Virus record (IMG/VR): IMGVR_UViG_3300026097_001139
Coordinates: 1-64,000 of that record
DNA length: 64,000 bases
Reading direction: 5' to 3' (one strand)
Origin: a virus
A program made the position numbers and the translations under genes. Numbering within the stretch: position 1 is the first letter of the stretch; every line of letters starts with the position of its first letter. The notes below the pieces were generated by a model. It made no database searches. It was not told where the DNA came from and saw only the letters and a program-made list of their open reading frames with translations. Below, piece after piece: positions 18,171 through 27,522 of the stretch.

Positions 18171-19295
18171 TTATTCTTCCCATACATATGGATCTTTTTT
18201 GCGTACAGCAAAAGTTAGATACGTGTTTATTTTTTCCATGTCATGATCGTTGCGCATTACTAGAAATTCATCAGCAAAGTGCAATTCTATTTTCTGCTGT
18301 AAAGCGAGATTTAACAATTCATTTCTTCGGTGGTATTCATCTGGTAATGAATGTATGCTAGGTAATACTATTCCGTCAGCATCACATGTTTGTAAATACC
18401 ATTCGAGCATCATATGCCAATCGTTGTTGTCAAATTCTCCATCTTCATAAGATAGTTTTATTTTATACATATCACAATAACGGCTGATAGTGCTTCTTTG
18501 CATTGGATAACTAAGATTTTTTCCATATTCGCTAGCCCAACTAACAAAACTAATAAATTTTTTGTCTGACAAATCAATTGGCTGGCTAGTGTAGTAATCG
18601 CCGGGGATCCTAAAAAATCCGCCTGGGCTTCGACGACCGTATTCTTCTCCTTTGAGTAAAATTCTAACGTCGATACTTGCCCTAGTGTAGCCTTCGTTAT
18701 TGTTTACGTTGCCGTGTATATGTTCTTGGAAAAATAAGTGACTTTGTCCGGGGCTCAAATTTACTGGCCAGGCATGCTTTAAACTTTCTTCTTCGAATTT
18801 TTTCATTGACCATTTTTCTAATATTGTTTGACGGGTAATCCTACGGCTATCTTCTAAGTCCAAGATCCACATTGTATTAGTATCTCGAGCCTCAGTTAGA
18901 GGATTCCAAAAGGTTCTGCACCCTCGTCCATTGCCGACAAAGATGCCTTGGTGAAAGATCAGTTTTCTATTTTCTTTGGCTTGATTCGGAATAACAACAC
19001 GCATAGTTGCTTGTCGTTGAATCAAATAAGGCAAATTGTCGATTATAGGTTCAGCATATTCTTTAGCAAAAGAATCAATTAACTCCATCCAGTCTTTACG
19101 TAGGAATGCTGACTGAACATAGTATTGTATTTTTAATATTTCGTCAGGGGTAAATTTTTTGTGAATAGTTTCGAAACAGTTAACACTAGGGTGAATTTCT
19201 TGAACAACTTTTAGGGCCCATTTGGTGAAATCATATCTACCAAGGTCATAATTTAAGGTTTTATTGTTCCAGTGTATTTGATGACTCTTAAGCAT
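18171..19295 (-). CDS. Fe/2OG oxygenase-like fused to sporadic carbohydrate cluster protein; HxG variant
   Basis: A 374-residue two-domain protein. Residues 1 to about 255 resemble the Fe(II)/2-oxoglutarate oxygenase of sporadic carbohydrate clusters. The metal site reads H115-Q-G117 and H194, with Arg at 205/211; the paralogue at 28163 has H-C-D at the first site. Fe/2OG halogenases also have Gly or Ala there. Residues from about 265 to the end (ADGIVLPSIHSLPDEYHRR, then IELHFADEFLVMRND) look like the separate LIC12192-type sporadic carbohydrate protein, so this is a fusion. Family names are from memory. A role in unusual sugar modification is inferred. A small gap separates it from the amidinotransferase. 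Confidence 0.75.
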   Translation of the reverse strand: MLKSHQIHWNNKTLNYDLGRYDFTKWALKVVQEIHPSVNCFETIHKKFTPDEILKIQYYVQSAFLRKDWMELIDSFAKEYAEPIIDNLPYLIQRQATMRVVIPNQAKENRKLIFHQGIFVGNGRGCRTFWNPLTEARDTNTMWILDLEDSRRITRQTILEKWSMKKFEEESLKHAWPVNLSPGQSHLFFQEHIHGNVNNNEGYTRASIDVRILLKGEEYGRRSPGGFFRIPGDYYTSQPIDLSDKKFISFVSWASEYGKNLSYPMQRSTISRYCDMYKIKLSYEDGEFDNNDWHMMLEWYLQTCDADGIVLPSIHSLPDEYHRRNELLNLALQQKIELHFADEFLVMRNDHDMEKINTYLTFAVRKKDPYVWEE

Positions 19296-19355
19296 ACATA
19301 TTCCCTTTTGTAGCTATACTTATTGTAAGTAAAACTTGTATTTTTACTTTCTGGG

Positions 19356-20483
19356 TCATCTATCAATACCCTTTATTTTAAAATCTTTTTTCATTTGCTC
19401 TAGCATCAGTTCTAGCTCTGTCCAGAGCACAGTTTCAAATCCGCCGTTGTAGAAATGTTCGTAATTATGCTGAATAGTCGGCATCATTGCCTTGTACATG
19501 GTTGTTCGTTCATCAATTGTCATACTATCTATCTTTTTGCATAACTCAGCTACTTTTTCTAGTCTACGATAATCATCTGGCTCTTGATCATAGCTTTCGT
19601 CCCAAAAATCGTCGAATGTTCTAAATCCATAAAGCTTGAGATACTCTAAACTGCCTTGTGGAGCAACCAGTATAAATGGCATTTGTAAACAGATTGGCTT
19701 GAATGTTTTTTCTGTAAGATGATGTCTGCGACCAGAATACACTGTTTCTGTAACAACATAGGCAAAACTTTCTGCTGATTCTTCAAACAAACTCAACCAA
19801 CAACTGTGCATAGGATGATCTGTTTCGCCTGGGAATTGCCAAGGTAAATCAGCATCACAAAGTGTCTGTTCAATGTCTGGATAATGTACGCTGAATTTTG
19901 CAGCAATATCTTCTATGTTTGTATTTTCCACCGGACAGGTTCTTGGACAGCTTAACCAAGCATTTTGTATTTTTTGTTTAATAAATTGATACATTAGCAG
20001 CACTCTATGATCACGTTTACCGCCTACGATGCGTGTAGGACATATAAAACTGCGGTTCATGGTCCTGTCTTCTGGTGCAGGCATCAACCATGAACGATTG
20101 TATCCTCGATACCAATCCATGGCTGCCCACCCGTGAAAGAAATAGTAATAATGTTTCCATCCGTAATCATCGCATATTTGTTCAACAAACTCGCTGTTGT
20201 GCTCACTGGTAACAATTGCTTTACCAAATGCTTCCCTGTCAAAGTCAAGATCTCTACTGCGTTCCGCTACCTCGCCAAAAAGTGGTCTGTGTAGGTCCAA
20301 ATGAATTGGCTCTTGGTCGTGAAAGTATATATAATGTAGTTCATGGAGATCATGTCCATAATTATATAAACTATCCGGATCACTTCTTCCGGGAGGATCA
20401 CAGAAATACATTCTGCATAAAGGTATATTTTGTTTTATCCACGGCCAAAACACATTGTTATAAAGTTCGTCAATTCTAATCAT
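19356..20483 (-). CDS. Glycosyltransferase-like protein (TEK-motif family)
   Basis: A 375-residue protein. The C-terminal region VTETVYSGRRHHLTEKTFKP, then PFILVAPQGSLEYLKLYGFRTFDDFWDESYD, matches the block in the genes at 199, 48030 and 49176 and recalls GT10/exostosin donor-site motifs. N-terminal residues include HDQEPIHLDLHR and several Trp/Tyr-rich stretches. Its start codon overlaps the divergent start of the large repeat protein: CAT and ATG share two bases. Any promoter must therefore lie inside the opposite gene. Sugar transfer is inferred; donor and acceptor are unknown. Confidence 0.65.
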   Translation of the reverse strand: MIRIDELYNNVFWPWIKQNIPLCRMYFCDPPGRSDPDSLYNYGHDLHELHYIYFHDQEPIHLDLHRPLFGEVAERSRDLDFDREAFGKAIVTSEHNSEFVEQICDDYGWKHYYYFFHGWAAMDWYRGYNRSWLMPAPEDRTMNRSFICPTRIVGGKRDHRVLLMYQFIKQKIQNAWLSCPRTCPVENTNIEDIAAKFSVHYPDIEQTLCDADLPWQFPGETDHPMHSCWLSLFEESAESFAYVVTETVYSGRRHHLTEKTFKPICLQMPFILVAPQGSLEYLKLYGFRTFDDFWDESYDQEPDDYRRLEKVAELCKKIDSMTIDERTTMYKAMMPTIQHNYEHFYNGGFETVLWTELELMLEQMKKDFKIKGIDR

Positions 20484-23481
20484 GTTTGATATTTTTTACC
20501 TAGGAAATCGTGCACCCAAAGGTGTACATGCTGTTCGTGCTAGAGATATAGATCATGCGTGTGAAATGTCTCGTACTCGATATTATTGGATTGTTGATTA
20601 CTTATCTGATTACAGAGAGTGGGATTTTCTTTGGGAACCAGCACCATGGGAATCACATCAGCGTCATGCTTGGCCTAACCAGCATCAACTAGATGGTGGC
20701 ACATATCTGGTGCCAAAAGCAGGCTTCGCAGAAACCAATTGGCATGAATCGCCCGGTGTGCACAAATACAGCGACCCTGATCTATGGTACATACCAGACT
20801 ACATAGACCCAGCAAGTATTGATTTACAGTGGAGTCCAGATCCAATGGATCCACCTTACATATACGAGTTTCCTGTAGAATGGGGATGGAACAGAATAGG
20901 TGGACCAGAATATAGAATGCCTAATGCTGTGGGTAGAAAATTTGTCAGTGATTTTGTTGCAACAACTCAACATGATAGATCACTGTTTGATATACAGGAT
21001 AATCTAGCTGATGACGATCCACTATTCCGCTGGCGCCCAAATCCAACAGAACCTCCTTACGTGTATGTGTTCGGCAATCAATGGTGGCCGGCTACGCAAA
21101 GAACCAGTGTTACGTATACAGTAGAAGGTGCAACAGAAAAGAAATATGTTGCAGATATTTCCGCCACTCGTATTGCGGACACCGCGCACTATCGTACGCT
21201 GGAAAACTGCAAGTTTGACTACAGTTGGGAGCCAGATCCAGCGGATCCACCTTATGTGTATGTGTTCGGCAATCAATGGTATTCTGGCGAAATCATGCCC
21301 ACTGTGGAGTACAATGTACCTGGTGCCACTGAACGCAAATTCCTGGAATATCCGCAGGCAACACTGTTTGCTACACAAGAAAATTGGTACGTGCCTGATC
21401 ATGAACGTGACTTTGACTTTGACCGCAGTTGGTGCCCAGATCCTGGAGATCCGCCTTACATGTATGTGTTTGGCAATCAGTGGCACAACGCTGAAATAAT
21501 GAGTACCATTGAATATCATGTGCCCGGTGCAACAGAGCGCAAGTTTATGGAAGAGCCTGTTGCTACACTACTTGCTGACCAAGACGGTTGGACAGTGCCC
21601 GAAGAGGTTGATGCAGATGCAGTAGACTTTAGTTGGATACCAGATCCCGGGGATCCTCCTTACATTTATCACTTTGGCACTGAGTATCAAAGCAGTGTAA
21701 ATTTAACCTACACTGTAGAAGGTGCTACGGAAATTAAATTTGCAGGTGACATACCCAAGCGCAAGCCTGATACAAGAGCAGTTAAAACCCTTGATATTTT
21801 TTATATGGATCGTTCTAATGCAGTATCTCGCAGTCGCTTTGAACAGTTACAAGAACGCTACCCTGGCATACAGAAAGCACGATATTTTGGCAGTGTGTTT
21901 GACACTGTAAAGAGATGCGCTGGTAAATCTAAAACCCAGCGTTTTTGGGTAATCGGTAGCGAAAATGACTATTCAGAATTTGACTTTGATTGGCATCCAG
22001 AACCTTGGCAACGGCACATGACTCATGTGTTTGGAAGTCAGTGGAATAAATGGAGCGATACATTCTTAATCAATCGTTGGGAGTTTGACAGACACAGTCG
22101 TTGGGCAAAAAGCATTGAAGAATTTCCAAACTTGAACTTTGTGGAAAATCAAACAGTGCAAGCACCAGCGGACGCTTACAGCATTTACTTAATTGATCAC
22201 GGCAATCCAGAGAGCTTGCAAACATTTGAATACCTTGAACAGAACTACAGAGTGGTTAAACAGGCTAGATATTTTGACAACTATTTAGACACACTAAAAC
22301 GACTTGTTGCTGACGTAGAAGAAGAATACATTTGGGTTGCCAGCTCTGTATGTGACTATAGCCAGTTTGATTTCAGTTGGCAACCCGAAGCATGGCAACG
22401 TGAAATGCTTCATGTGTTTCCTAGTAACGAACAAAAGTTTGGTGATACGTTTTTCTTGCATGTGCCAAGTTTTAAGCGTGGCTGTGATGTTGAGTTATTG
22501 GATTGGTTTGAAACCGTGAACTATGTAGAAGTACAGCAAGCACCTCGATGGCCAATACCAGTGGTAAAACATAATGAATCTACACATGTTATGGCAGTAA
22601 AGAATCACACAGCGCAAGCGCCACTCTCACTGTTTACCAATGAATCTGCTCCAGTGAAATATCCTACGGTGAGTCTATGGCGCCGCGAAACCAAAACTGT
22701 TGTTCCGTTAGACCGCGGTGCCTCCAGTGTAATTGTGCCAAAAGAAGCACATGCCTTAGTTCGAACACAGATATATGACTACCCATACATAGACAAAACA
22801 CATAATACAAATGCAGTTGAGCCACTGGAGATAGTGTTTGTCAGCAACGGAGAAACCGTGGCACAGACGCATTTACAGCGTCTACGTGCGGCTCTGCCCG
22901 GCGATACACAGTTACACGTAGTAGAAGGTGTAAACGGACGACTAGAAGCATATAAACAAGCTGCTAATAGCGTAAAAACCGATTGGTTTATCCTAGTACC
23001 TGCTAAATTGGCGGTTTCTGACGAGTTTGACTGGTTTTGGCAACCAGACCGATTACAACAGCCAAAGCACTATATTTTCCATGCTTACAACCCTGTTACG
23101 GGCTTAGAGTATGGGCACATGGCTGCTGTTGCGTATAATCGTGAACTATTATTACAAAGTGCAGGAGATCAGCTGGATCTAGCCATGGAAAAAGCACACG
23201 AAGTAGTTCCAGTTCTAAGCGGCGTTGCAGAATACGGCGATGACATAACAGAGTGGCGCACAGCTTTTCGTGAAGTGCTAAAGTTGCGTGCAAGTTTGCC
23301 TGATATTGAAAATGAGTACAGACTTGGTGTTTGGAAGGAGTGCACTAGTAAGGTAACCCAAGAAGCAGTAGTTGCGGCAATGGAATACTATGACAGTGTT
23401 AATGGCAACGTAGACAAGCTACAAAATTCCTTTAGTTGGGATTGGGTAAACCGCCATTACGAAAAATTGAGTGCCAACTAA
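20482..23481 (+). CDS. Large repeat protein with glycosyltransferase-like modules
   Basis: A 999-residue protein in three parts. Residues from about 115 to 435 are five tandem units of some 65 residues, each with a WxPDPxDPPYxYxFGNQW core and a VPGATExKF segment. Residues about 437-560 and 566-690 are two copies of a module beginning LDIFYMD/YSIYLIDHGN and ending HVFGSQW..DTF; a related copy opens the protein. From about 782 a module (LEIVFVSNGE, later DWFILVPAK and EFDWFWQPD) resembles the glycosyltransferase-2-like domain of marine phage proteins. No strong ribosome-binding site precedes the ATG. Carbohydrate binding or transfer on a surface glycan is inferred. Its 3' end overlaps the convergent gene by 50 bp. 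Confidence 0.75.
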   Translation: MFDIFYLGNRAPKGVHAVRARDIDHACEMSRTRYYWIVDYLSDYREWDFLWEPAPWESHQRHAWPNQHQLDGGTYLVPKAGFAETNWHESPGVHKYSDPDLWYIPDYIDPASIDLQWSPDPMDPPYIYEFPVEWGWNRIGGPEYRMPNAVGRKFVSDFVATTQHDRSLFDIQDNLADDDPLFRWRPNPTEPPYVYVFGNQWWPATQRTSVTYTVEGATEKKYVADISATRIADTAHYRTLENCKFDYSWEPDPADPPYVYVFGNQWYSGEIMPTVEYNVPGATERKFLEYPQATLFATQENWYVPDHERDFDFDRSWCPDPGDPPYMYVFGNQWHNAEIMSTIEYHVPGATERKFMEEPVATLLADQDGWTVPEEVDADAVDFSWIPDPGDPPYIYHFGTEYQSSVNLTYTVEGATEIKFAGDIPKRKPDTRAVKTLDIFYMDRSNAVSRSRFEQLQERYPGIQKARYFGSVFDTVKRCAGKSKTQRFWVIGSENDYSEFDFDWHPEPWQRHMTHVFGSQWNKWSDTFLINRWEFDRHSRWAKSIEEFPNLNFVENQTVQAPADAYSIYLIDHGNPESLQTFEYLEQNYRVVKQARYFDNYLDTLKRLVADVEEEYIWVASSVCDYSQFDFSWQPEAWQREMLHVFPSNEQKFGDTFFLHVPSFKRGCDVELLDWFETVNYVEVQQAPRWPIPVVKHNESTHVMAVKNHTAQAPLSLFTNESAPVKYPTVSLWRRETKTVVPLDRGASSVIVPKEAHALVRTQIYDYPYIDKTHNTNAVEPLEIVFVSNGETVAQTHLQRLRAALPGDTQLHVVEGVNGRLEAYKQAANSVKTDWFILVPAKLAVSDEFDWFWQPDRLQQPKHYIFHAYNPVTGLEYGHMAAVAYNRELLLQSAGDQLDLAMEKAHEVVPVLSGVAEYGDDITEWRTAFREVLKLRASLPDIENEYRLGVWKECTSKVTQEAVVAAMEYYDSVNGNVDKLQNSFSWDWVNRHYEKLSAN
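20827..21780 (+). repeat. Five tandem coding repeats of about 195 bp
   Basis: Five in-frame units encode the PDPxDPPYxYxFGNQW/PGATE motif. Units start near 20827, 21025, 21220, 21420 and 21630. Units 2-4 are the most alike, sharing stretches such as ccttatgtgtatgtgttcgg, which points to expansion by duplication. The first unit has lost the FGNQW and PGATE consensus. Such arrays usually build elongated binding domains. Confidence 0.85.
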
Positions 23482-24298
23482 TGTTATTTTGATATGCATT
23501 TATTTTTTTGCTCAAAAAAACTGTATCAGGTAGACACTTTGGGTTAATGCCAGGAAATTCAGACCCTGGATTGTAACCTGGATCGAGTACCACTTTTTTT
23601 ATGCTGTCTAGGATTTCTTGTTCGTGTTCAATAATACGTTGTTCTATTGAAGAAAAATCATAATCAAACACTTGTTTCAGCCATGTTAGTGATTGTAGCG
23701 GAAATGGATGCAAATCCATAAATTTTTCTTTGAAGATTTTTTTTAATTGTTTTTCTGACTCCTTAACACTGAACCCTATAACTTTGTTAATACTCGGTAA
23801 TAACCGACTATATGTATCTTTATACACTTTTAATAGAACTTCTCTTTCTGGCGGAGGATGACCTACGGGCATAGTAAGTTCGTTAAATGACGAATGGTGT
23901 ATCTGTGCTTCGGTATTGTCTAAATAGGCCATTGTTGTGGTAATTAGATTAAGTTGATTGATCATTTTGCCAATGAGATAATCAGAAATTTCGATTGTAG
24001 GATCTCGTTCCCACTTTAAACATGATTTGCCATTGTGATTGTGTAAGTTTTCGTGTCTGTTTGGCTCAGTCCAAACAACTATTACTAAATCATCTTTTGT
24101 AAATTTGTGCAATTTATTTGCAAGCACAACTTGATTAGCAATGTATTGATTTGCACATGCGCAACGGCCGTAGTTATATGTTTTTATATCAGTGGCAAAT
24201 TGAATAATTTCTGGCCACATAGACCACCAATAACTGGTGAGACTACACCCAAATGCAAATATTCGCTCCGGTTTTTTATTATACAGAGGAGTTGACAT
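23432..24298 (-). CDS. SGNH-hydrolase-like protein
   Basis: A 288-residue protein opening RIFAFGCSLTSYWWSMWPE, the block-I nucleophile region of a phage SGNH-like family in which GCS replaces GDS. VIVVWTEPNR resembles the block with the conserved Asn. It may remove or add acyl groups on glycans; activity is not shown. The gene overlaps the convergent repeat protein by 50 bp and the ThyX stop by 20 bp. It belongs with three other SGNH-like genes in the window (52406, 57449, 58141). Confidence 0.65.
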   Translation of the reverse strand: MSTPLYNKKPERIFAFGCSLTSYWWSMWPEIIQFATDIKTYNYGRCACANQYIANQVVLANKLHKFTKDDLVIVVWTEPNRHENLHNHNGKSCLKWERDPTIEISDYLIGKMINQLNLITTTMAYLDNTEAQIHHSSFNELTMPVGHPPPEREVLLKVYKDTYSRLLPSINKVIGFSVKESEKQLKKIFKEKFMDLHPFPLQSLTWLKQVFDYDFSSIEQRIIEHEQEILDSIKKVVLDPGYNPGSEFPGINPKCLPDTVFLSKKINAYQNNISWHSIFRNGGLPNPN

Positions 24299-24968
24299 AC
24301 TGTGAACTCAACGGAAAGATTTCTGCGATAACCTGTGCAACAGCTCGGGCAATTTCCATGTGTTCTTTTTGTGTACCATTTGCGGCCCGGAGTTCGATAT
24401 AGTGGATCCAGCTACGCAGTGTGCCATTCATGTACATGCGACTTTTAGTAAGTCCTTCGGGTAATACTGCACGAGCCTGTTCTTTTGCAATGTTATTTTC
24501 AATGGCCCAGCGATATGCTTTACGAGCTTCGATAATCACACGCTCTTGTGCCAGTGCCCATTCTGTAGCCAGCTCTGTGTCAAGTCTGTTGTCTTCGTCT
24601 AGCTCGATTGAATTTTGACGATTTGTTGTATCCTGTAGTCTGCATTCACGAATTTCGAACTCTAAATCCTTCACTGGATCTGCATAACGCTGTGAAAACT
24701 CTTGGAAGCTGAAACTGCGATGACGTAGGATTTGTCTAGCAATGTCTCGTGTGGTTTCGATCTCTAAGCAAGCAGATACCATTTCAAACGGCGACCAGTG
24801 TGCATGCTTTGCAAGGTAGTTGAGTAGGCGAGTAGAGGTCTCTGTATTAAATTGATTCGATGGATTAGATACTCTAGCCGCATACGCAATAAGATCTTGC
24901 ACATCTTCAATACCTTCGTGTTCAAAGTCAGAGCTTGGTTGACTGTAACTTACAAGTTTTACTTTCAT
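24279..24968 (-). CDS. thyX: Flavin-dependent thymidylate synthase ThyX
   Basis: A 229-residue protein of normal ThyX length. R82-H-R-x7-S92 is the ThyX signature, with S92 activating dUMP. ETTRDIARQILRHR and ARAVLPEGLTKSRMYMNGTLR are also typical. It makes dTMP from dUMP with methylene-tetrahydrofolate and NADPH through FAD. Phages carry it to feed DNA synthesis. It forms a unit with small genes upstream, overlapping the next start by four bases. Confidence 0.96.
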   Translation of the reverse strand: MKVKLVSYSQPSSDFEHEGIEDVQDLIAYAARVSNPSNQFNTETSTRLLNYLAKHAHWSPFEMVSACLEIETTRDIARQILRHRSFSFQEFSQRYADPVKDLEFEIRECRLQDTTNRQNSIELDEDNRLDTELATEWALAQERVIIEARKAYRWAIENNIAKEQARAVLPEGLTKSRMYMNGTLRSWIHYIELRAANGTQKEHMEIARAVAQVIAEIFPLSSQYVNSSV

Positions 24969-25267
24969 AATTTTTCTAATAATTCGTCTGTTAAAGGTTG
25001 GACCATTTCAGCAACACGTTCAACATCAAGCGTGAACTTGATGCTGACAATTTCGCTGTCTAGTTCTATCATGGTTGTGTTTACATGATCTTCCACATCT
25101 TCGTAGCTTAACCCGTCAGTGATTAATTTTGTGACATTGATAGTTTTTTGTCGACGGCCTTCTAGCTTGAGTAGAATTTTAGCAATGCATTCAATGGGAA
25201 TAGTTGTGACTTCAATTTCTTGAATCAAGCTTTCCCATCGTTCAACAAAGTCATCACTGAGATACAT
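24965..25267 (-). CDS. Small acidic hypothetical protein
   Basis: A 100-residue protein with no recognised family. It is acidic and predicted largely helical (ERWESLIQEIEV, ADELLEKL-like end). It overlaps thyX by four bases and the upstream gene by 14 bp, so it is part of one operon. Confidence 0.7.
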   Translation of the reverse strand: MYLSDDFVERWESLIQEIEVTTIPIECIAKILLKLEGRRQKTINVTKLITDGLSYEDVEDHVNTTMIELDSEIVSIKFTLDVERVAEMVQPLTDELLEKL

Positions 25268-25895
25268 CGGCGGTCTTTTTCTTTCTAGTGGTAGTACGCT
25301 TTGGCTTCAATGCCTTAGCTTCGCTTTTCAATCGCTTGGCTTCCTCTAGTAGACCTTTTGCTTCTGCTTCCATTTTGGCAGCTTGACTTTCGAAATTTTC
25401 AGCTAATGCCGAGTCAGACAGTCCTTCGTTTTGCTTCATTGTGTTGTTTGCGGCTTCTACAATTTCTTGTGCTCTGCGCTGTGCACCGGGATCAACTAAG
25501 CCGCTGTTTTGATCAATTTCGGCTAGTTTTTGCACTGCTTCGCCGCCCTGTTCCAATTGATCTAGAATTGTGTTAAGCTCATCTAGTCTAACAGTGTTGT
25601 TTGGGCTAGGTGTCATGATCACTTGATTACTAGACACTTTCTTGATTTTACCTTCAACATGCAACACTTCCAGGATCGGACGGCCGTCCGGACTCATTGC
25701 TCGCTGAAGTGCTTCACCTAGATCAAGTGCTTGTTGCCCTGGCTCGCTTTCTACAGCTCGCATGAGTGCGTCCTGCATTTCTGTTTTAAGTGTTTCTGTG
25801 TAGCACACCAGTGCCATGTGATCTTCATTGGGCACTTTTCTAAACACCACAGCAACTTTGCGGTCACCGTGTTTTCCAATATGTTTTACAAACAT
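25254..25895 (-). CDS. Phage hypothetical protein with coiled-coil tail
   Basis: A 213-residue protein. The N-terminal half (KHIGKHGDRKVAVVFRKVP, then YTETLKTEMQDALMRAVES) is a globular alpha/beta-like region. From about residue 150 it becomes an Ala/Glu/Lys heptad stretch (AAKMEAEAKGLLEEAKRLK), probably a coiled coil, and ends in a basic PKRTTTRKKK tail that could bind nucleic acid. AAGGAG precedes the ATG. I recall similar proteins in T4-like marine phages, without a known function. Confidence 0.75.
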   Translation of the reverse strand: MFVKHIGKHGDRKVAVVFRKVPNEDHMALVCYTETLKTEMQDALMRAVESEPGQQALDLGEALQRAMSPDGRPILEVLHVEGKIKKVSSNQVIMTPSPNNTVRLDELNTILDQLEQGGEAVQKLAEIDQNSGLVDPGAQRRAQEIVEAANNTMKQNEGLSDSALAENFESQAAKMEAEAKGLLEEAKRLKSEAKALKPKRTTTRKKKTADVSQ

Positions 25896-25898
25896 GTA

Positions 25899-26147
25899 TT
25901 ACTCCTTAGATGTTTTTTTAGCAGAACGTGTAACCGACTGTTCAGGTTCGGCTTGTTCTTGTGAAATTTCTGCCTGTGGATTTGACGCCAGCGATGACAA
26001 GAATAGGTTCAGTTTGTCATAGACAACGCCAACTGTGGACATTTCGTCTGGCTGGATAGCGCCGCGCTGACTCACTACTTCGATAATACTCTTGATTACT
26101 GCAAGGTCTTCGACTTTTAAATTGATTTCTGATTCAGTGTTTTCCAT
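25899..26147 (-). CDS. Small phage hypothetical protein
   Basis: An 82-residue acidic protein, helical in its first two thirds (EDLAVIKSIIEVVSQRGAI) and low in complexity at the end. The residues VVSQRGAIQPDEM suggest a compact helical domain. It lies four bases upstream of the coiled-coil protein gene and is probably cotranscribed with it. The function is unknown. Confidence 0.7.
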   Translation of the reverse strand: MENTESEINLKVEDLAVIKSIIEVVSQRGAIQPDEMSTVGVVYDKLNLFLSSLASNPQAEISQEQAEPEQSVTRSAKKTSKE

Positions 26148-26187
26148 AGTACGTTATTTAACCGCCTGTATGCCCGTGTGATAATTT

Positions 26188-27447
26188 TTACTGTGATTCG
26201 TATTTGGCCCAAGTGCCAAAAGGAGGCTGTGGATCATCGTTGCTGTGAATAATCCAAACAGTATCGCAGTAGTTTGGATCTCCCCAGCTACCAAATGGAT
26301 ATCCGTCTGTGAACACCACCAGTTTTTTAGGTTCAATGTCTGCTTCCTTGAGATAGTTGAATATACACTCAAAACTAGTGCCACCCCATCCCTGACACTG
26401 ATACTCGGTGATGTCTGCGATGTTATCACTGTTGAAGTCTTGTGGATTGTAAACTTCTGTGTCAAAAGTAAACAAGTGAATTCTATAGTCAGTGAACGTA
26501 TCCATAATGCCTTGCACTTCGCTCAAGAAGTCACGGCCTTGTTCCTCAGAGATACTGCCGCTCATGTCAATTGCTACAGCAATATCAATAGCATCTGTGG
26601 TATCCATGCCTGGTAAAATAGCATCCATATGCCAACTGCGACGACTAACCTTTGAAAATGTGTAATCGTTCTTGATAATGCTTTGCAACTGCTGTTGTAA
26701 CAATTCACGCCAATTCATTTTAGGTTCAGTGAGATTCTGAATCATGCGTTGAACGTTGCCTGGAATTTCACCTGCCTTGGCAGTTTGAGCGGCACTGATC
26801 ATTGCTTCTTTGATTTCGTCTTTGATCTGTTGCCGTTCTTCTTCAGTGAGCTTAACAGGACCGGGCTTGTCGCCTTCCCCTTCTTCACCATTGCCAGCAC
26901 CTTCCATGATGTCTTCTAAGTGTTCATCTAACACTTTGTCTAACATTTTTTGTGCAGATGATTCGTCTGCATTTTCCAGCAAATCGTCGTATACTTGCTC
27001 AAAACTCCAATCTTCGTACTTGGCATCATACAAGCACTCTACAGTGGTAATAAATTCACCTACATTGTGTTTTTTAAGGTCACTGTTAACACAGTAGTCT
27101 TGTGCAATGTTGCTTAACATCCTGTCGCGGTCGCCTGTGCGAGCTAAGTGATCATATACTACATGTAGAACTTCGTGGCCGAATAAAAACTCGACTTCAC
27201 GCGGCTTAAGCATTTTGATAAATCTTGTATTGTAATAAAAGTGACGACCATCAGTAGCGGCAGTAGGGCACCATTCATCGGCATTTACCAGCTTGAGTCG
27301 GGTAGCAAGATTGCCAAAAAAGCTTGCACGGAGGAGCATGCCAATTCGTGCGCCTACAAGTATTTCTCGAACTTCTCTGTCCAGTGCTGGATCAGTAGGT
27401 CCGATGAGATCGGCAAATTTATTTTTGTCTTCTGCGGTTGTCGACAT
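26188..27447 (-). CDS. Metallopeptidase-like (DUF2201) protein with VWA domain
   Basis: A 419-residue protein. HEVLHVVYDH at about residue 90 is a zinc HExxH-type motif of the DUF2201/CoxE-like group. An acidic hinge follows, and IAVAIDMSGSISEEQG gives a DxSxS metal-ion-dependent adhesion site of a von Willebrand A-like domain. VWA proteins of this kind work with MoxR-type AAA ATPases, and such an ATPase lies at 29362-30462. The pair may act as a remodelling or inhibitory complex. GAGGAGCAAGC precedes the ATG and a strong sigma-70 promoter sits at 27474-27502. The catalytic role is inferred. Confidence 0.88.
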   Translation of the reverse strand: MSTTAEDKNKFADLIGPTDPALDREVREILVGARIGMLLRASFFGNLATRLKLVNADEWCPTAATDGRHFYYNTRFIKMLKPREVEFLFGHEVLHVVYDHLARTGDRDRMLSNIAQDYCVNSDLKKHNVGEFITTVECLYDAKYEDWSFEQVYDDLLENADESSAQKMLDKVLDEHLEDIMEGAGNGEEGEGDKPGPVKLTEEERQQIKDEIKEAMISAAQTAKAGEIPGNVQRMIQNLTEPKMNWRELLQQQLQSIIKNDYTFSKVSRRSWHMDAILPGMDTTDAIDIAVAIDMSGSISEEQGRDFLSEVQGIMDTFTDYRIHLFTFDTEVYNPQDFNSDNIADITEYQCQGWGGTSFECIFNYLKEADIEPKKLVVFTDGYPFGSWGDPNYCDTVWIIHSNDDPQPPFGTWAKYESQ

Positions 27448-27473
27448 GCTTGCTCCTCACTTTCTATACATAT

Positions 27474-27502
27474 AGTATAGTTGATTGGCGTTTATTTGTC
27501 AA
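27474..27502 (-). promoter_or_regulatory. Sigma-70 promoter for the VWA/metallopeptidase gene
   Basis: On the minus strand TTGACA (27497-27502) and TATACT (27474-27479) are separated by exactly 17 bp. The start codon is 27 bp beyond the -10 box. The spacer end and -10 share AATCAACTAT with the promoter of the MoxR-type gene. Confidence 0.85.
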
Positions 27503-27522
27503 GTTAAAACCTGATATAACCC

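Noticed and set aside
20300-20340. TTGGCT and TATAAT at 18 bp as a promoter for the repeat protein
   Set aside because: The -35 is poor, the site is 140 bp upstream inside the opposite gene, and nothing else supports it.
26154-26465. 103-residue minus-strand frame overlapping the VWA gene
   Set aside because: It is an out-of-frame shadow of the metallopeptidase/VWA gene, without a ribosome-binding site.
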